NCBI GenBank assembly: GCA_039545275.1
Contig: BCHS01000003.1
Coordinates: 124,001-188,000, forward strand
Direction of reading: 5' to 3'
Origin: Pseudomicrostroma phylloplanum
Lineage: Eukaryota; Basidiomycota; Exobasidiomycetes; Microstromatales
Length of the DNA stretch: 64,000 nucleotides
Shown here piece after piece: positions 21,556-31,172 of this stretch. The translations under genes and the position numbers were made by a program. Numbering within the stretch: position 1 is the first letter of the stretch; each line of letters starts with the position of its first letter. The notes beneath the pieces are model-generated. The model did no database searches. It was not told the DNA's origin and worked only from the letters and a program-made list of their open reading frames with translations.

Positions 21556-22932
21556 TTACCGCTTCTTGTTGGATCGCATAGGTGACCGACTTCCGCCAGC
21601 CTTGCCCCTTGCAGGCCCACCGGTCTTGCCCTTTGCTCCACCCGCATCGCGTGACCTTGGGCCGCCTGCTCTGGCATCCGGTCTCTTGCCACCTGGGCTC
21701 CTCCTGTCCGAGCCCTTGGCGCCGTCACGCTTCACGCTGGACGTCGTCTTGCGATCCCTTCCCTCTGATGGCGGCCCAGTCTTGCGCTTCTTGGCAGCCG
21801 CCTTGTCCTTCCCAGCTGCACCAGGTCCGGGCGCTTCACCACTTCCAGCGCGAACCTTGATGCAGAAGTTGTTGGCGGTAGCGCTGACCCTGATCTCCTC
21901 CTTCTTCCAGACCTGCCCGTCCCAGTAGGGGTGGCCTTGACCCTTTCCCTTGATTCCTTTACTCTTCTTGTCACCGGCAGCCGCGGCAGGCTTGCTCTTC
22001 AGCAGCCAGCGAGTCAATTTCCTCGAGTCGCCATTCTTGACCACCTGCCAGCCTGTAGAGTCGAGAATCTCCTCGAGACGTGTGTGGTCCAGGTAGCGCG
22101 AGTTGGCCACACATGGGAGCGGTAGGACGAGGTATAGGTAGCCACCTGCTGAGCTGAGATACGAGTGGGCATGCAGCAGAAGCTCGCCCCGCTCGTTGAG
22201 GTCTCCGACAAAGTTCAGGACCAGACTGAGGCACACGACGTCGAACTTGTCCTCCTCGTCCTTGGGCACAGGGTAGTCAAAGAAGTCGTACTGCTGGACA
22301 TTTTCGCCGCGAGGGTTCAAGTCGATGGAGGTCACGTCGATCCACTTTTCGAAGGCAGTGTATGCTGTCCCGCCGAGAGCGCCAACGTCTAGCAGCCTGA
22401 TCTTGTCCTCGTGCTTGTTCTCCTTGACGATTTCCCGCAGGGCGGCAGCGCACCACTTGCCGCTTTCTCCGCCCTTGGTCTTGTCTGCTCCGATCAGACT
22501 GGCATCTTGATATGCCTCTAGCCCTCCGAAAGAGTCGATCTCGGCCTCGATGGCTAGCCGGCGCTCAGTCGTGATATGGGGCTGGTTCAGCTCCTTCAAG
22601 AGGGCGTGGAAGTGGGAGATTTGCAGCGAGTGGGCAGTGGGCGCTTCGACTTCGGGGGAGGGAGAGGCAGACTCGTCGTCTTCTGCATCCTCCGTAGCTG
22701 CCTTGAGCGTCTTCTCCACCTTCTTCACCAGCTCTCCAGCCTTCTTGTCTCCCTCTGTCGCGACACCCTTTGCTGATGGCTTCCGGTTCTTGACGCCCCC
22801 ACGCTTGCCCCTTGGCCGGATGAGCTTCGTTCGCTTCTTGTTCTTGTTAATGACCTTCTTGGCCGCAGAGCCCTCGGCAGTCTTTGTGACGACTGGAGCC
22901 GAGCTCGCCTCGATAGCGACAGGAGACGACAT
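21556..22932 (-). CDS. 25S rRNA adenine-N1 methyltransferase (Bmt2 type)
   Basis: Bmt2 is a nucleolar SAM-dependent enzyme that makes one m1A in domain IV of large-subunit rRNA. This is a single exon of 458 aa. The N-terminal 90 residues are Lys/Arg-rich (KNKKRTKLIRPRGKRGG), fitting nucleolar import. The core shows the Bmt2 pattern: HFHALLKELNQPHIT, GGLEAYQDASLIG, SGKWCAAALREIV, the SAM motif IRLLDVGALGGTAYTAF, the acidic loop VTSIDLNPRGENVQQYDFFD, and VVCLSLVLNFVGDLNERGEL, then LVLPLPCVANSRYLDHTRLE. After the conserved end (ANNFCIKVRAG) there is an extra basic, Gly/Lys/Arg-rich tail of about 110 residues, likely RNA-binding or targeting. It is divergent from the RING protein gene. Confidence 0.93.
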   Translation of the reverse strand: MSSPVAIEASSAPVVTKTAEGSAAKKVINKNKKRTKLIRPRGKRGGVKNRKPSAKGVATEGDKKAGELVKKVEKTLKAATEDAEDDESASPSPEVEAPTAHSLQISHFHALLKELNQPHITTERRLAIEAEIDSFGGLEAYQDASLIGADKTKGGESGKWCAAALREIVKENKHEDKIRLLDVGALGGTAYTAFEKWIDVTSIDLNPRGENVQQYDFFDYPVPKDEEDKFDVVCLSLVLNFVGDLNERGELLLHAHSYLSSAGGYLYLVLPLPCVANSRYLDHTRLEEILDSTGWQVVKNGDSRKLTRWLLKSKPAAAAGDKKSKGIKGKGQGHPYWDGQVWKKEEIRVSATANNFCIKVRAGSGEAPGPGAAGKDKAAAKKRKTGPPSEGRDRKTTSSVKRDGAKGSDRRSPGGKRPDARAGGPRSRDAGGAKGKTGGPARGKAGGSRSPMRSNKKR

Positions 22933-23409
22933 GGACAGCTCGAGCTAGAGTATATCTAATGGCTAGATGGAGTACCAGGTCGAGGTACACCTCCCACTCA
23001 CCCCGCGAAGGAGTGGAAGAAGTGCGGAAAAGGGACAAAATCTCTCCTGCGTCTCCACAGCCGCGGCCCGACTTTTCCCCGACGTCGGGCCGGAGGGGGA
23101 CGCCAAGCCGGGCGAGGCCAACACCTCCATACTCACCAAGGTGTGTCTCACTCGTCGTCGTTCTCCACCACTCCCCTCAGCTTGGAGGGCATATCGACGT
23201 CGGCTTGGAGCTCGTACTGAGCGCCTACAGTCACCTCATCTACACCACCCATCACTCCACGTCGTCTGGCCTCTGCTTGTTCCACTCAAGAGCGCCACTC
23301 TTGCCACATCGGACTGGCTTCGGCCATATCTGATCCCCCTACTCAGCTACGTCGAGCGAGCATATCTCTCTGTACAGCGGGTCAAAGTGCCCTATACTAG
23401 CTGCGCAAG
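22933..23409. promoter_or_regulatory. Divergent promoter region, Bmt2 homologue / RING protein
   Basis: A 477-bp gap between divergent starts. Several open frames cross it but none has convincing composition or splice context. I see no recognisable element. Confidence 0.35.
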
Positions 23410-26265
23410 ATGGACATTCTCTCCTTCGACTGGCTCTTTTCGAGCTCTTCCCACGATGACCCTTCCTTTCAGGGCGCCGATCGCGCTTCTGGGGCTCCCC
23501 AGCCTTTGCCCGACGTGCAAGCAACAGCGGCATCAGCACAAGTAGCCAACGACTCCTTCTTCAACCGTCTTGCCGCTCTCGGAGCCAGTCAGCCCACTCA
23601 AGATCCAGCAGACAGCCCCGACGCTGCCAGCTCGTGGTTTGGCATCAACCCGCCTGCTTCAAGGCCTGGGTCGCCAGATGCCGAAGGCGCCGACCCTCGC
23701 GATGAATCCGGCCTCGAGCCGCAGATGTGGACCTTCCTCACCTCGCGGTATGCCATCAGCCTTGTCGTCATGGGTGTCCTGGTGAATCGGATCCACCACA
23801 TCTGTCGACCAAGAGGAGGCCGGCCAGCTCGTATGAGGGGCCGCAAGCGCGTGGCACTTCGGCTACCCGCCCTGTTGATGTTGGGATACGCAACGTTTGC
23901 GCTGGGGTTGAGAGTCGTACAGCTCTGGGCGGGAGACTTTGTGCCTGGAGAATCTTGGCTGGCTGATCAGCTCGCTGGTGTGACATCGCTCAGGTTGGAT
24001 GCAGCCCGTAGGACCGCTGATGAGAAGCTGCTTTGGATCACCTACGTTGCTGCTTGCCTGGGGATTGCGACAGAGTCATTGACAAGGACACTAGAAGCCG
24101 CGTGAGTATGCGAATCACGGAAGTCAACCATAACAAGACTCATCTACTCATGCTCAAGCTTGACATCACCTTTGCTCCACAGCCACGAACCCTCTCCTTC
24201 CTTCAACCTCATGGGCTTCTCTCTGACAGTACAATCGCATCAGATGGAGCCATCCCACGTCTCGCTGCACTTCTTCCTCTTTGTCTTCCTCGAAGTGGCA
24301 GAAGTCTTCTCACTCTGTCTCATGTCCTGCTGGAGAAAGCCGCGGATCAAGAGACTTCACATCACTACCGTTTTTGGTCTAGCAGCTACAGCGCACTACC
24401 TGCTAGCCCCAGCTCACAGGAGACCGATCATCTTTGGCTTCAACAAGATGCCGGATGTGGTCATGCTGGCCATAGTCCTCGTCACAATGGCGTTGCACTC
24501 CCTGACTATGCTGGTCACAGAGGGCAAGATCGACACGAGTCGCCTGCTCTTCACAAGGTCCAACTTCCCATCCGCATCAGACGACTACTCACTTGCCCTC
24601 TTCAAGCTCGGTACCGCTTGCCTTCAGTCCACTCGGCTCACCGGACTCTCACGAGAGCTGGTCTCGATTGAAGTGCCCGAGAAGACGTACATCGAGGTCG
24701 ACGAGCTTGGCAACACCCGCATCAAGACTGGTCTGGAAGGTCTGATCAAGGGTGACGGCAGCGGAGGCCTCAGCAACGAGATTCGCATCACCACGCCCGT
24801 CTCCAGGGTCGGCGGTGGCTGGCGAGGTACCGACTATGATAGCCCCCTATTCATGTCAGGGGCCAAGTGGAGAGAGGTGAAGCGCTTCATCTTTGCCGTC
24901 TTTGGAGTAGCAGGTACCATCTGGCGAGCGGTGTCCAGTCGCATCCCACGGCCGCCAGTCGCTTGGATGGGAAGATGTGTGCCACAATGGGTGCGCAAAC
25001 TGCCCAAGTGGATCCGGCTGATATGGCATGGCGAGAATGGCGAGCGGAGACGCGAAGAGCGTCTTTCGCGGCAGCAAGTAGAGAGGGAGCGTCAGGAGAA
25101 TCTGAGGAAAGAGGCCCTCAAGGCTGTCCTGCGTAGGAATGGCGTAGAAATTGCAGAGGGAGAGGATCCCAACTTGGCCGCTTGGCGGGCAATGAGGGAC
25201 GGCGTACAGCGTCGAGAGGACGGCTTGAGGAGTCGGAGGACAGCGCCAGGGGCAGACACCACTGAAGATCAGATGGGCGTACCAGCGAGCCTTTGGAACC
25301 ATCTCCTCTCTGCCACTAGCGATCCCTCAGGGCAACCTCCTACAGGCATCACTGCCGAAGTGGATACCGAGGACGAGGAGGACGACGCTGATTGGACACT
25401 GGAAGAGAACGCCGAGGAAGACGTGAGCGACTCAGCAAGTGAAGACGAGGACGGATCTCTGTCGCTGTCGGTCTCTGGCAGTAGAGCGGCTTCTCCAGCT
25501 GCGCACTCCCTACGCTCTCGGTCAAACTCGCCCGTCGTGTCTAGGTCGACGGCTCGAGAAGCAGCAGCCTCGGCGGCTATCAGACGGTCCCGCGCTCTCT
25601 CTCCACTACAGCAACAGCACCCCGATTCAGTCTCTGCATCTTCCGATGCTGAAGAGGCTGACGACCCAGGGGCAGAAGAAGAGACCCCGCTTTCTCTCCT
25701 CCAGCTTGCACGCAGGGCCTTCAGTCCCAGTCCGGAACCCGAAGTTGGAGTTATAGAGCACGAAGGGGACGAGTCGCAGTCCGATGCCTTCTCTCGAGTC
25801 CTCCTAGTGCACGCTGCTGCGCCCAGCGGCTCTCCCGTCATCACCCGAGCAAGGTATCGCTCCCTTATGAACAGCAGCGGAGCGGGCGCCGGTACACAGG
25901 CCCTCACCACTGCCACGGCCGCCGATGAGCATCTCCACGAGACGATTCTCCGGCGGCGTGCCCTGCTCCAAGGCGGCGGCGGCTCTCCTGCGTCTGGAGA
26001 AGCAGACGAGGATCGCAGTGCTGAGCGAGAGCGTCTGAGGCTCTGCGTGGTGTGCTGCTACGAGGAGCGCACCATCCTCTGCTGGCCCTGTCGCTGTCTC
26101 GCCCTGTGCGATGGCTGTCGTGAGGAACTGGCCTCGAGACCTGGACGCGCTGGTGGTGGTGGGAGGGGCGCTGGAGGTGCGGGTGGAGGTGGAGAGGGGG
26201 GACTGCACAACTGCCCCACTTGTAGAGCTGAGGTGAGGGGGTTCAGCAGAATCTACCTGCCGTGA
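23410..26265 (+). CDS. Polytopic membrane RING-type ubiquitin ligase resembling Asi1/Asi3
   Basis: Exons 23410-24101 and 24183-26265 give 924 aa. After a Ser/Asp-rich N-terminus there are about six hydrophobic segments: around YAISLVVMGVLVNRI, LRLPALLMLGYATFALGLRV, LLWITYVAACLGIATESL, SLHFFLFVFLEVAEVFSLCL, TTVFGLAATAHYLLA and DVVMLAIVLVTMALHSLTML. A long cytosolic or nucleoplasmic stretch follows, first basic and then acidic and Ser-rich. The extreme C-terminus is a RING-like finger, CVVCCYEERTILCWPCRCLA, then CDGC and CPTC, ending FSRIYLP. Six or so membrane helices plus a C-terminal RING of the ERTILCWPC type match yeast Asi1/Asi3, inner nuclear membrane ligases that degrade mislocalised membrane proteins and transcription factors. 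The protein family is inferred from this layout; substrate and location are not shown by the sequence. Confidence 0.75.
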
Positions 26266-26484
26266 GATGGTACGGGACAAGTGCTGATCGATAGACGGGC
26301 TGCGCGCTATGGTATCGGTCCTCTTAGACGCGACGCGCCCTCTTGGGTCCTTCCTTCCCGACTTGTCCTCTCGACCAACCCTGACCGAGTCGTACATCCT
26401 GCCTCAGGCTTGCAACGTCGCCAGACTTTCCAATGAGATACATCACTCTCCAATACATGCCTCGTCTTTGTGTGATTGAGAATT

Positions 26485-26524
26485 TCTGAGGATCTCTGAG
26501 AGTCTCTGAGTATTTCTGAGAGAT
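26485..26524 (+). repeat. 10-bp tandem repeat, four copies of TCTGAGnnnn
   Basis: TCTGAG recurs at exactly 10-bp spacing, starting at 26485, 26495, 26505 and 26515, with variable bases between. One helical turn per unit would place the motif on one DNA face. Confidence 0.85.
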
Positions 26525-26745
26525 CGGAGTTTGAGGCCGATCGATTGGTCGCACGGGCCGAAGCACTTCTTCCGCTCATTGATCCGATTGATAGAATTGC
26601 ACCGTACCGCAACTTGTCCTCTTCTCCTTCTTCTTACGTTCTTCATCACGTCCTGTTCAAGTCGAGGAGAAGTCCGTCGAGGGTCTCACTTCGCTCCGCT
26701 GAGCGAGCAAAGTGACTAAGAGAGAAGCAAGGAGAGCGGACTAAC

Positions 26746-26775
26746 GGTCAAGGTCAAGATCAAGGTCGAGGTCAA
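26746..26775 (+). repeat. 6-bp tandem repeat (GGTCAA type), five copies, ending one base before the ATG
   Basis: Units are GGTCAA, GGTCAA, GATCAA, GGTCGA and GGTCAA, then G and the ATG at 26777. It would lie in the 5' leader of the Rai1 homologue and sets its start-codon context. Confidence 0.85.
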
Positions 26776-26776
26776 G

Positions 26777-28714
26777 ATGGCTTCCTCCTCGCACTCTCCT
26801 CGTCCCCCTTCTCCCTCACCAACTCCACCCGGAAGCGACTCGTTCGCATCTGCTTCCTCGACACCTGTCGCCTCGACATCAACATCTCGGCCTACAGAGA
26901 CTGTTGGAACCTCGGTATCCTCTACCAGTACGGACACGGTCGTTGGTCAGAAGCGAGCTAGACGATCCTCTTCGCCGCAAGAGGGGGCGGGACAGCCGTA
27001 CAAGAGGGCGATGGCTCAGAATGGCGAAACAAACAACAGTGGAGCAATGGCCTCAAGAAGTGGAAATGCCATCGACGGCTTTACGAGCCATACACGGAGC
27101 AGCTCATCATCGGGACATCAGCACAACGAACCGGGCAGAGGTCTGGCGAGCCTCCCTCCTCGACCGGACATACCCATCCCACCACCAACCCAGCCACAGC
27201 CATTCGCAGGCCCCTCTACCTCTTCCTCGTACCCTTCAGCCCCACTCCACTCCCCTACCCTCACCTCTCCAAACCCCTCCATCACCTCGACTTCCCACCC
27301 CTCATGGCCACGCTCCCGCTCCTGCAAGCTAGACCTAAAAGATCGCTCTCGCACCTACTGGTGCAGCGGCTCCTCCAGCACTCGTCGCAATCTTCAACGA
27401 CCCGAGCAGGTTACCAGCTTCTCGTACGATGAGGAGAGGAGGTTGTTTCATGATGACAGGAGCTTGAAGTACTTTCATGCCCCGCCGATGAAGGTCGATT
27501 TGGGGAGGGGGATGGAGAATTTGAGGGAGAGGGATGCTACGAGGGTGAGTGGCCGAATAGGACAGGACCATGATATGATCTGTAGGGGAAGCACGCTGAG
27601 AATGGACCTGCTTCCCATTCGACAGGACGAACATCTCGACTCTCTTCTATACTCGCTTATGCACCTTGCCGCAAGCAGCCCCGATGGAGCGTCTGACCTC
27701 CCTCGCCGGCGAGCCGACGTGATCACCTGGCGCGGCATGGCCACGAAGCTCTTCTCTGCGCTCTACGAGGAGCAAAACACCTTTTCCATGAACGTGATGC
27801 TCGTAAACGACACTCTCTACATCGAGGAATGGGTCTCTCCCGAAGCCAAGGCGGCAAAGGACAAGCAGATGCAGGATGAAAGACAGAGACGTATGGGCTA
27901 CTACGGGTATGCCTTTGAGAGCTGGTGTACCCATTCTCGAGACGTCTCGAGAGGGGAGCGCATTGATTTTGATTATGCGCACGACGACCCGTGGGATGGG
28001 GATGTCAACACGAATGTGCAGTGGTGCTCGGTGGTCAAGACGAAACTTGGCGAGCTGCGCCTTATCCTCGGTGGAGAGGTGGACTGTGTCGACCCTCGCC
28101 CTCCCTCCCCTGAAGCAACGGCAACATCAACAGCAGCAGCAGCCCCAGTCCCCCCCGCCCTCGTCGAGCTCAAGACCACCGCCGTCCTACGTCGTCCGCA
28201 AGACGAAGTCCACTTCGAGAAGAAAATGCTCCGCTTCTTCCTGCAGTCCTACCTGCTCGGCGTGGATCGCGTCCTAGTGGGCTTCCGCGACCAGCGTGGG
28301 TTCCTACAGGCCACGCACGACTTTAAGACGGTGGAGATGCCTGGGCTAGTCAAGGGGAAGCCACACGCGTGGGATAGGGGAGGGTGCTGTAATCTTGCTT
28401 GGGCGATTTTGAACTTTGTGAGGGAGCGGGTCAGGGAGAGGTTCAAGGAGGAGAAGGGGGCGGAGCAGGAGACGGAGAGGGAGAAGGAGGGGCAGAAGGA
28501 GCCCAATAACGACGTCAACGGAGGATCAGCAGCGACTCCCGCAAATCCTGCCGTCTTCCGCCTGGACTTTGCCCGCCCCTTTAGGGAGGTACGCCTCACC
28601 CGGCTCACCGCTGAGGAAATCGACGAGATCAAGGGCGCAGATGTGTCCAGGGTGGGATTTCTGCCGAGGGACTACTACGACTTTGCGGTGCGCACAGAGA
28701 GGGTATACGTCTAG
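26777..28714 (+). CDS. RAI1: Decapping nuclease Rai1/DXO family
   Basis: Rai1 stabilises the exonuclease Rat1 and itself removes faulty or non-canonical 5' caps from RNA in the nucleus. The first 190 residues are Ser/Pro-rich and disordered. The conserved fold starts at TSFSYDEERRLFHDDRSLKY and has ITWRGMATKLFSALY, RRMGYYGYAFESW, DVNTNVQWCSVVKTKLG, the metal-binding GGEVDCVD and ELKTTAVLRR, then RFFLQSYLLGVDRVLVGFRD and the C-terminal REVRLTRLTAEEIDEI. An 81-nt GT-AG intron at 27545-27625 is in frame and stop-free; removing it joins ENLRERDATR to DEHLDSLLYSL as in other Rai1 proteins, giving 618 aa (645 if retained). A Glu/Lys-rich insert lies near residue 570. Confidence 0.93.
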   Translation: MASSSHSPRPPSPSPTPPGSDSFASASSTPVASTSTSRPTETVGTSVSSTSTDTVVGQKRARRSSSPQEGAGQPYKRAMAQNGETNNSGAMASRSGNAIDGFTSHTRSSSSSGHQHNEPGRGLASLPPRPDIPIPPPTQPQPFAGPSTSSSYPSAPLHSPTLTSPNPSITSTSHPSWPRSRSCKLDLKDRSRTYWCSGSSSTRRNLQRPEQVTSFSYDEERRLFHDDRSLKYFHAPPMKVDLGRGMENLRERDATRVSGRIGQDHDMICRGSTLRMDLLPIRQDEHLDSLLYSLMHLAASSPDGASDLPRRRADVITWRGMATKLFSALYEEQNTFSMNVMLVNDTLYIEEWVSPEAKAAKDKQMQDERQRRMGYYGYAFESWCTHSRDVSRGERIDFDYAHDDPWDGDVNTNVQWCSVVKTKLGELRLILGGEVDCVDPRPPSPEATATSTAAAAPVPPALVELKTTAVLRRPQDEVHFEKKMLRFFLQSYLLGVDRVLVGFRDQRGFLQATHDFKTVEMPGLVKGKPHAWDRGGCCNLAWAILNFVRERVRERFKEEKGAEQETEREKEGQKEPNNDVNGGSAATPANPAVFRLDFARPFREVRLTRLTAEEIDEIKGADVSRVGFLPRDYYDFAVRTERVYV

Positions 28715-28948
28715 CGTCTAGCGCTGCGCTGCGCTCGGGGCGTCTCGATCGTCATCGTGGTCGTCGTGGTCGTCATTGTTGTTGTAATACTTCACTTCTT
28801 CGTCTGACGATATAGCATGATGATAAAGTGCATTGCATGGTGTCGTGGTGTCATGGTGTCTAGTCACAGCCGCTCCCCGCCGCCCCGCCGCCCCGCCGCC
28901 CCGCCCTGCCCAGGTAGCCTTCTTCATCTGACTGCGCCTCGCCTCGCC
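28715..28948. other. Convergent spacer with CCG-rich simple repeat
   Basis: 234 bp between the RAI1 stop and the ADE13 stop. It holds a GTCGTGGTCGTC-like stretch near 28755 and a CCGCCCCG simple repeat at about 28870-28905. No gene is seen. Confidence 0.5.
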
Positions 28949-30608
28949 TCAGACGGCCAGCTCGGCATTGGCTGCCATCTCCAGGTAAGCCTTGTAGGGC
29001 GCAAGTGCCGGCTCTACCCACTCCTTGATGAAGTCATCGACCTGTTCTGGTGCTCTCCCGATGTAATCCTTGGGGTCGAGGAGCTCGTCCAATTGGGCGT
29101 GCACGGGCTGGAAGTACTCTGTCGCCCTGATTCGGTCGATGAGATCGTTGTCGCCTCCTTCGACCTTGACCACTCGGGCCGCCTCTTGCGAGCGGACGGC
29201 GATGTGACGGTGGCACACCTGCCTGTCACCGCCGGCGGTGACCATGGCCATGATGATAGGCTCCGTAGCCATAAAGGGGAGCTCAGCGATGATGCGGCGC
29301 CCGATGATGGCGGGGTACACCACAAGTCCCTCGGTGACATTTTGCAGAGTGGTGAGGATGACGTCGGTTGTGAGGAACGCCTCGGGGAGCGTCATGCGTC
29401 GATTGGCAGAGTCGTCCAGGGTGCGTTCCATCCACTGGTTGCCGGCCGTCTCGCGGGCGTTGTTGGCCATGTTGCCAAGCCAGCGAGCAAGACTGCAAAT
29501 GCGCTCTGAGCGCATGGGGTTGCGCTTATAGGCCATTGCCGAGGAGCCGATTTGGCTCCTCTCAAAGGGCTCTTCGATCTCCTTGAGGTTGCAGAGCAGA
29601 CGGATGTCAGTGGCCATCTTTGTGGCAGAGGCGGCAAAGGAGACGAGGGAGTTCAGGACATCGATGTCGATTTTGCGAGAGTAGGTCTGACCAGTGACCG
29701 GGTAGGCATAGTCAAAACCGCACAGATTTGTCACACGCCTGTCCAGAGCCTTGACCTTGGCGTGGTCGCCTTGGAAGAGCTGGAGGAAAGAGGCTTGGGT
29801 ACCTGTGGTACCCTTGACGCCCCGGAAACCGAGGTCGTTGCGAGCCCTCTGCATGTTACGGAGGTCCCAGAGCAGCTCCTGCGAGGTGAGTGGGAAAAGT
29901 TACAAGAGGCATTATGGTCAGCTCCCATGTTCGACAGGCCCGATGCAGTCCCGCGTCCTTCGGCTCACTGACCTGAATCCATAGGGTGGCCCTCTTGCCT
30001 ACTGTGGTCAATTGAGCGGGCTGCATATGCGTGAAGCCCAACGTGGGCAGGGCGCGGTGCGCCTGAGCAAAGACCTTTAGCCGCTCAATGACCAGGGCTA
30101 GCTTGGGAATCGCGACGTCAAAGGCCGTCTTGAGGAAGATCAGGTCGGCGTTATCGGTGACGTAGCAGGATGTAGCTCCTAGGTGAATGATCGGACTAGC
30201 AGCGGGGCACTGGCGACCAAAGACGTGCACATGGGCCATGACATCGTGCCTCGTTGCCATCTCCTCTACGGCTGCTGCTTTCATCTGCGCATCGTCCAAG
30301 TCCAGGTTGGCCCTCATCTGCTCAATAGCTTCGGTGGGGATGTTGAGGCCCAGCTCCTTCTCGGCAATGGCGAGGTTGAGCCAGAGAAGTCGCCAGGTCT
30401 TGAAACGTGTGGCATTGGAGAAGATGGCAGACATTTCCTTGGAGGCGTACCGACCGGAAAGCGGGGACTGCCATGACTGCCAGGGATACTCTGTGCCATG
30501 GGCAGCGGGGGTGGGCAGCACAGAGACAGCGGTGCCGTCGAACTGCTGCGCCTCGAGGTTCACGGGGGGATCCTGTGCTGGGGGAAGCTCTTGTGTTGGA
30601 GTAGACAT
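28949..30608 (-). CDS. ADE13: Adenylosuccinate lyase
   Basis: Catalyses two steps of purine synthesis: SAICAR to AICAR plus fumarate, and adenylosuccinate to AMP plus fumarate. Exons 30608-29973 and 29878-28949 join in phase 0 to 521 aa. Conserved blocks are [95 protein letters not shown] and the fumarase/aspartase signature [15 protein letters not shown], which carries the catalytic serine loop. The first 40 residues are a Pro/Gln-rich extension relative to yeast Ade13 (482 aa). The eukaryotic ADSL type is clear. It lies upstream-to-downstream with SEC22 on the same strand, with 564 bp between, and no other purine gene is in the window. Confidence 0.96.
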
Positions 30609-31172
30609 GATGGTTGCTGGTTGCAGTAGCTCTCGAGGGGAGGAGGGATGAACAGGAGTTCAAGTCGTATTTGTAGAGGAAAGGATACCCAGCATCGACA
30701 TCGAGTCAAGGCTCAAAAATGCAGGTGGGACATCCCGCTTCCGCTCAACTGTGAATTTGGAACATCCCGCTTCCGTCTTGAGACCTCGGAGCCGATGACT
30801 CGCAACCTAGCGTCGAGCCGTCCACTGTCTCATACTACCATGCAATCATACCACGTCGAGTCATTGGCCATAGCAATCAATTCTGATGAGTCAATATCAG
30901 CGCTCAGCTTTGCACGATGTCGCGGTCGCGGGCGCGGCTCTCCCGCCTCAGCGCATACGCACGCATCATAGCAGGGAGCACCCCGAGGTTACACGGGCCT
31001 CGAACAGCGAAATCCGTTCGACGTCAGAGGTGCAGACGAGAAACTTGATCGTGAGGTCTGCTGATTTTGTGAACAGAGAGGCTGACACGTAGACACAAGG
31101 TGACAAGGCAAAAAGACAGCCCGCGATAGGAGCTCAGCAGCATCAGCTTCGGCAGGACAGACGCGCTGCTGC
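30609..31172. promoter_or_regulatory. ADE13 upstream region and SEC22 3' end
   Basis: 564 bp. A direct repeat is visible: GGGACATCCCGCTTCCG at about 30728 and TTGGAACATCCCGCTTCCG at about 30758 share ACATCCCGCTTCCG, 30 bp apart, near the ADE13 start. This could be a regulatory site. No gene is supported. Confidence 0.4.

Larger units (their letters stand above)
26266..26776. promoter_or_regulatory. Upstream region of the Rai1 homologue with short helical-period repeats
   Basis: A 511-bp gap between two plus-strand genes. It holds a 10-bp repeat (26485-26524) and a 6-bp repeat directly before the ATG (26746-26775), listed separately. No TATA box is clear. Confidence 0.4.
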
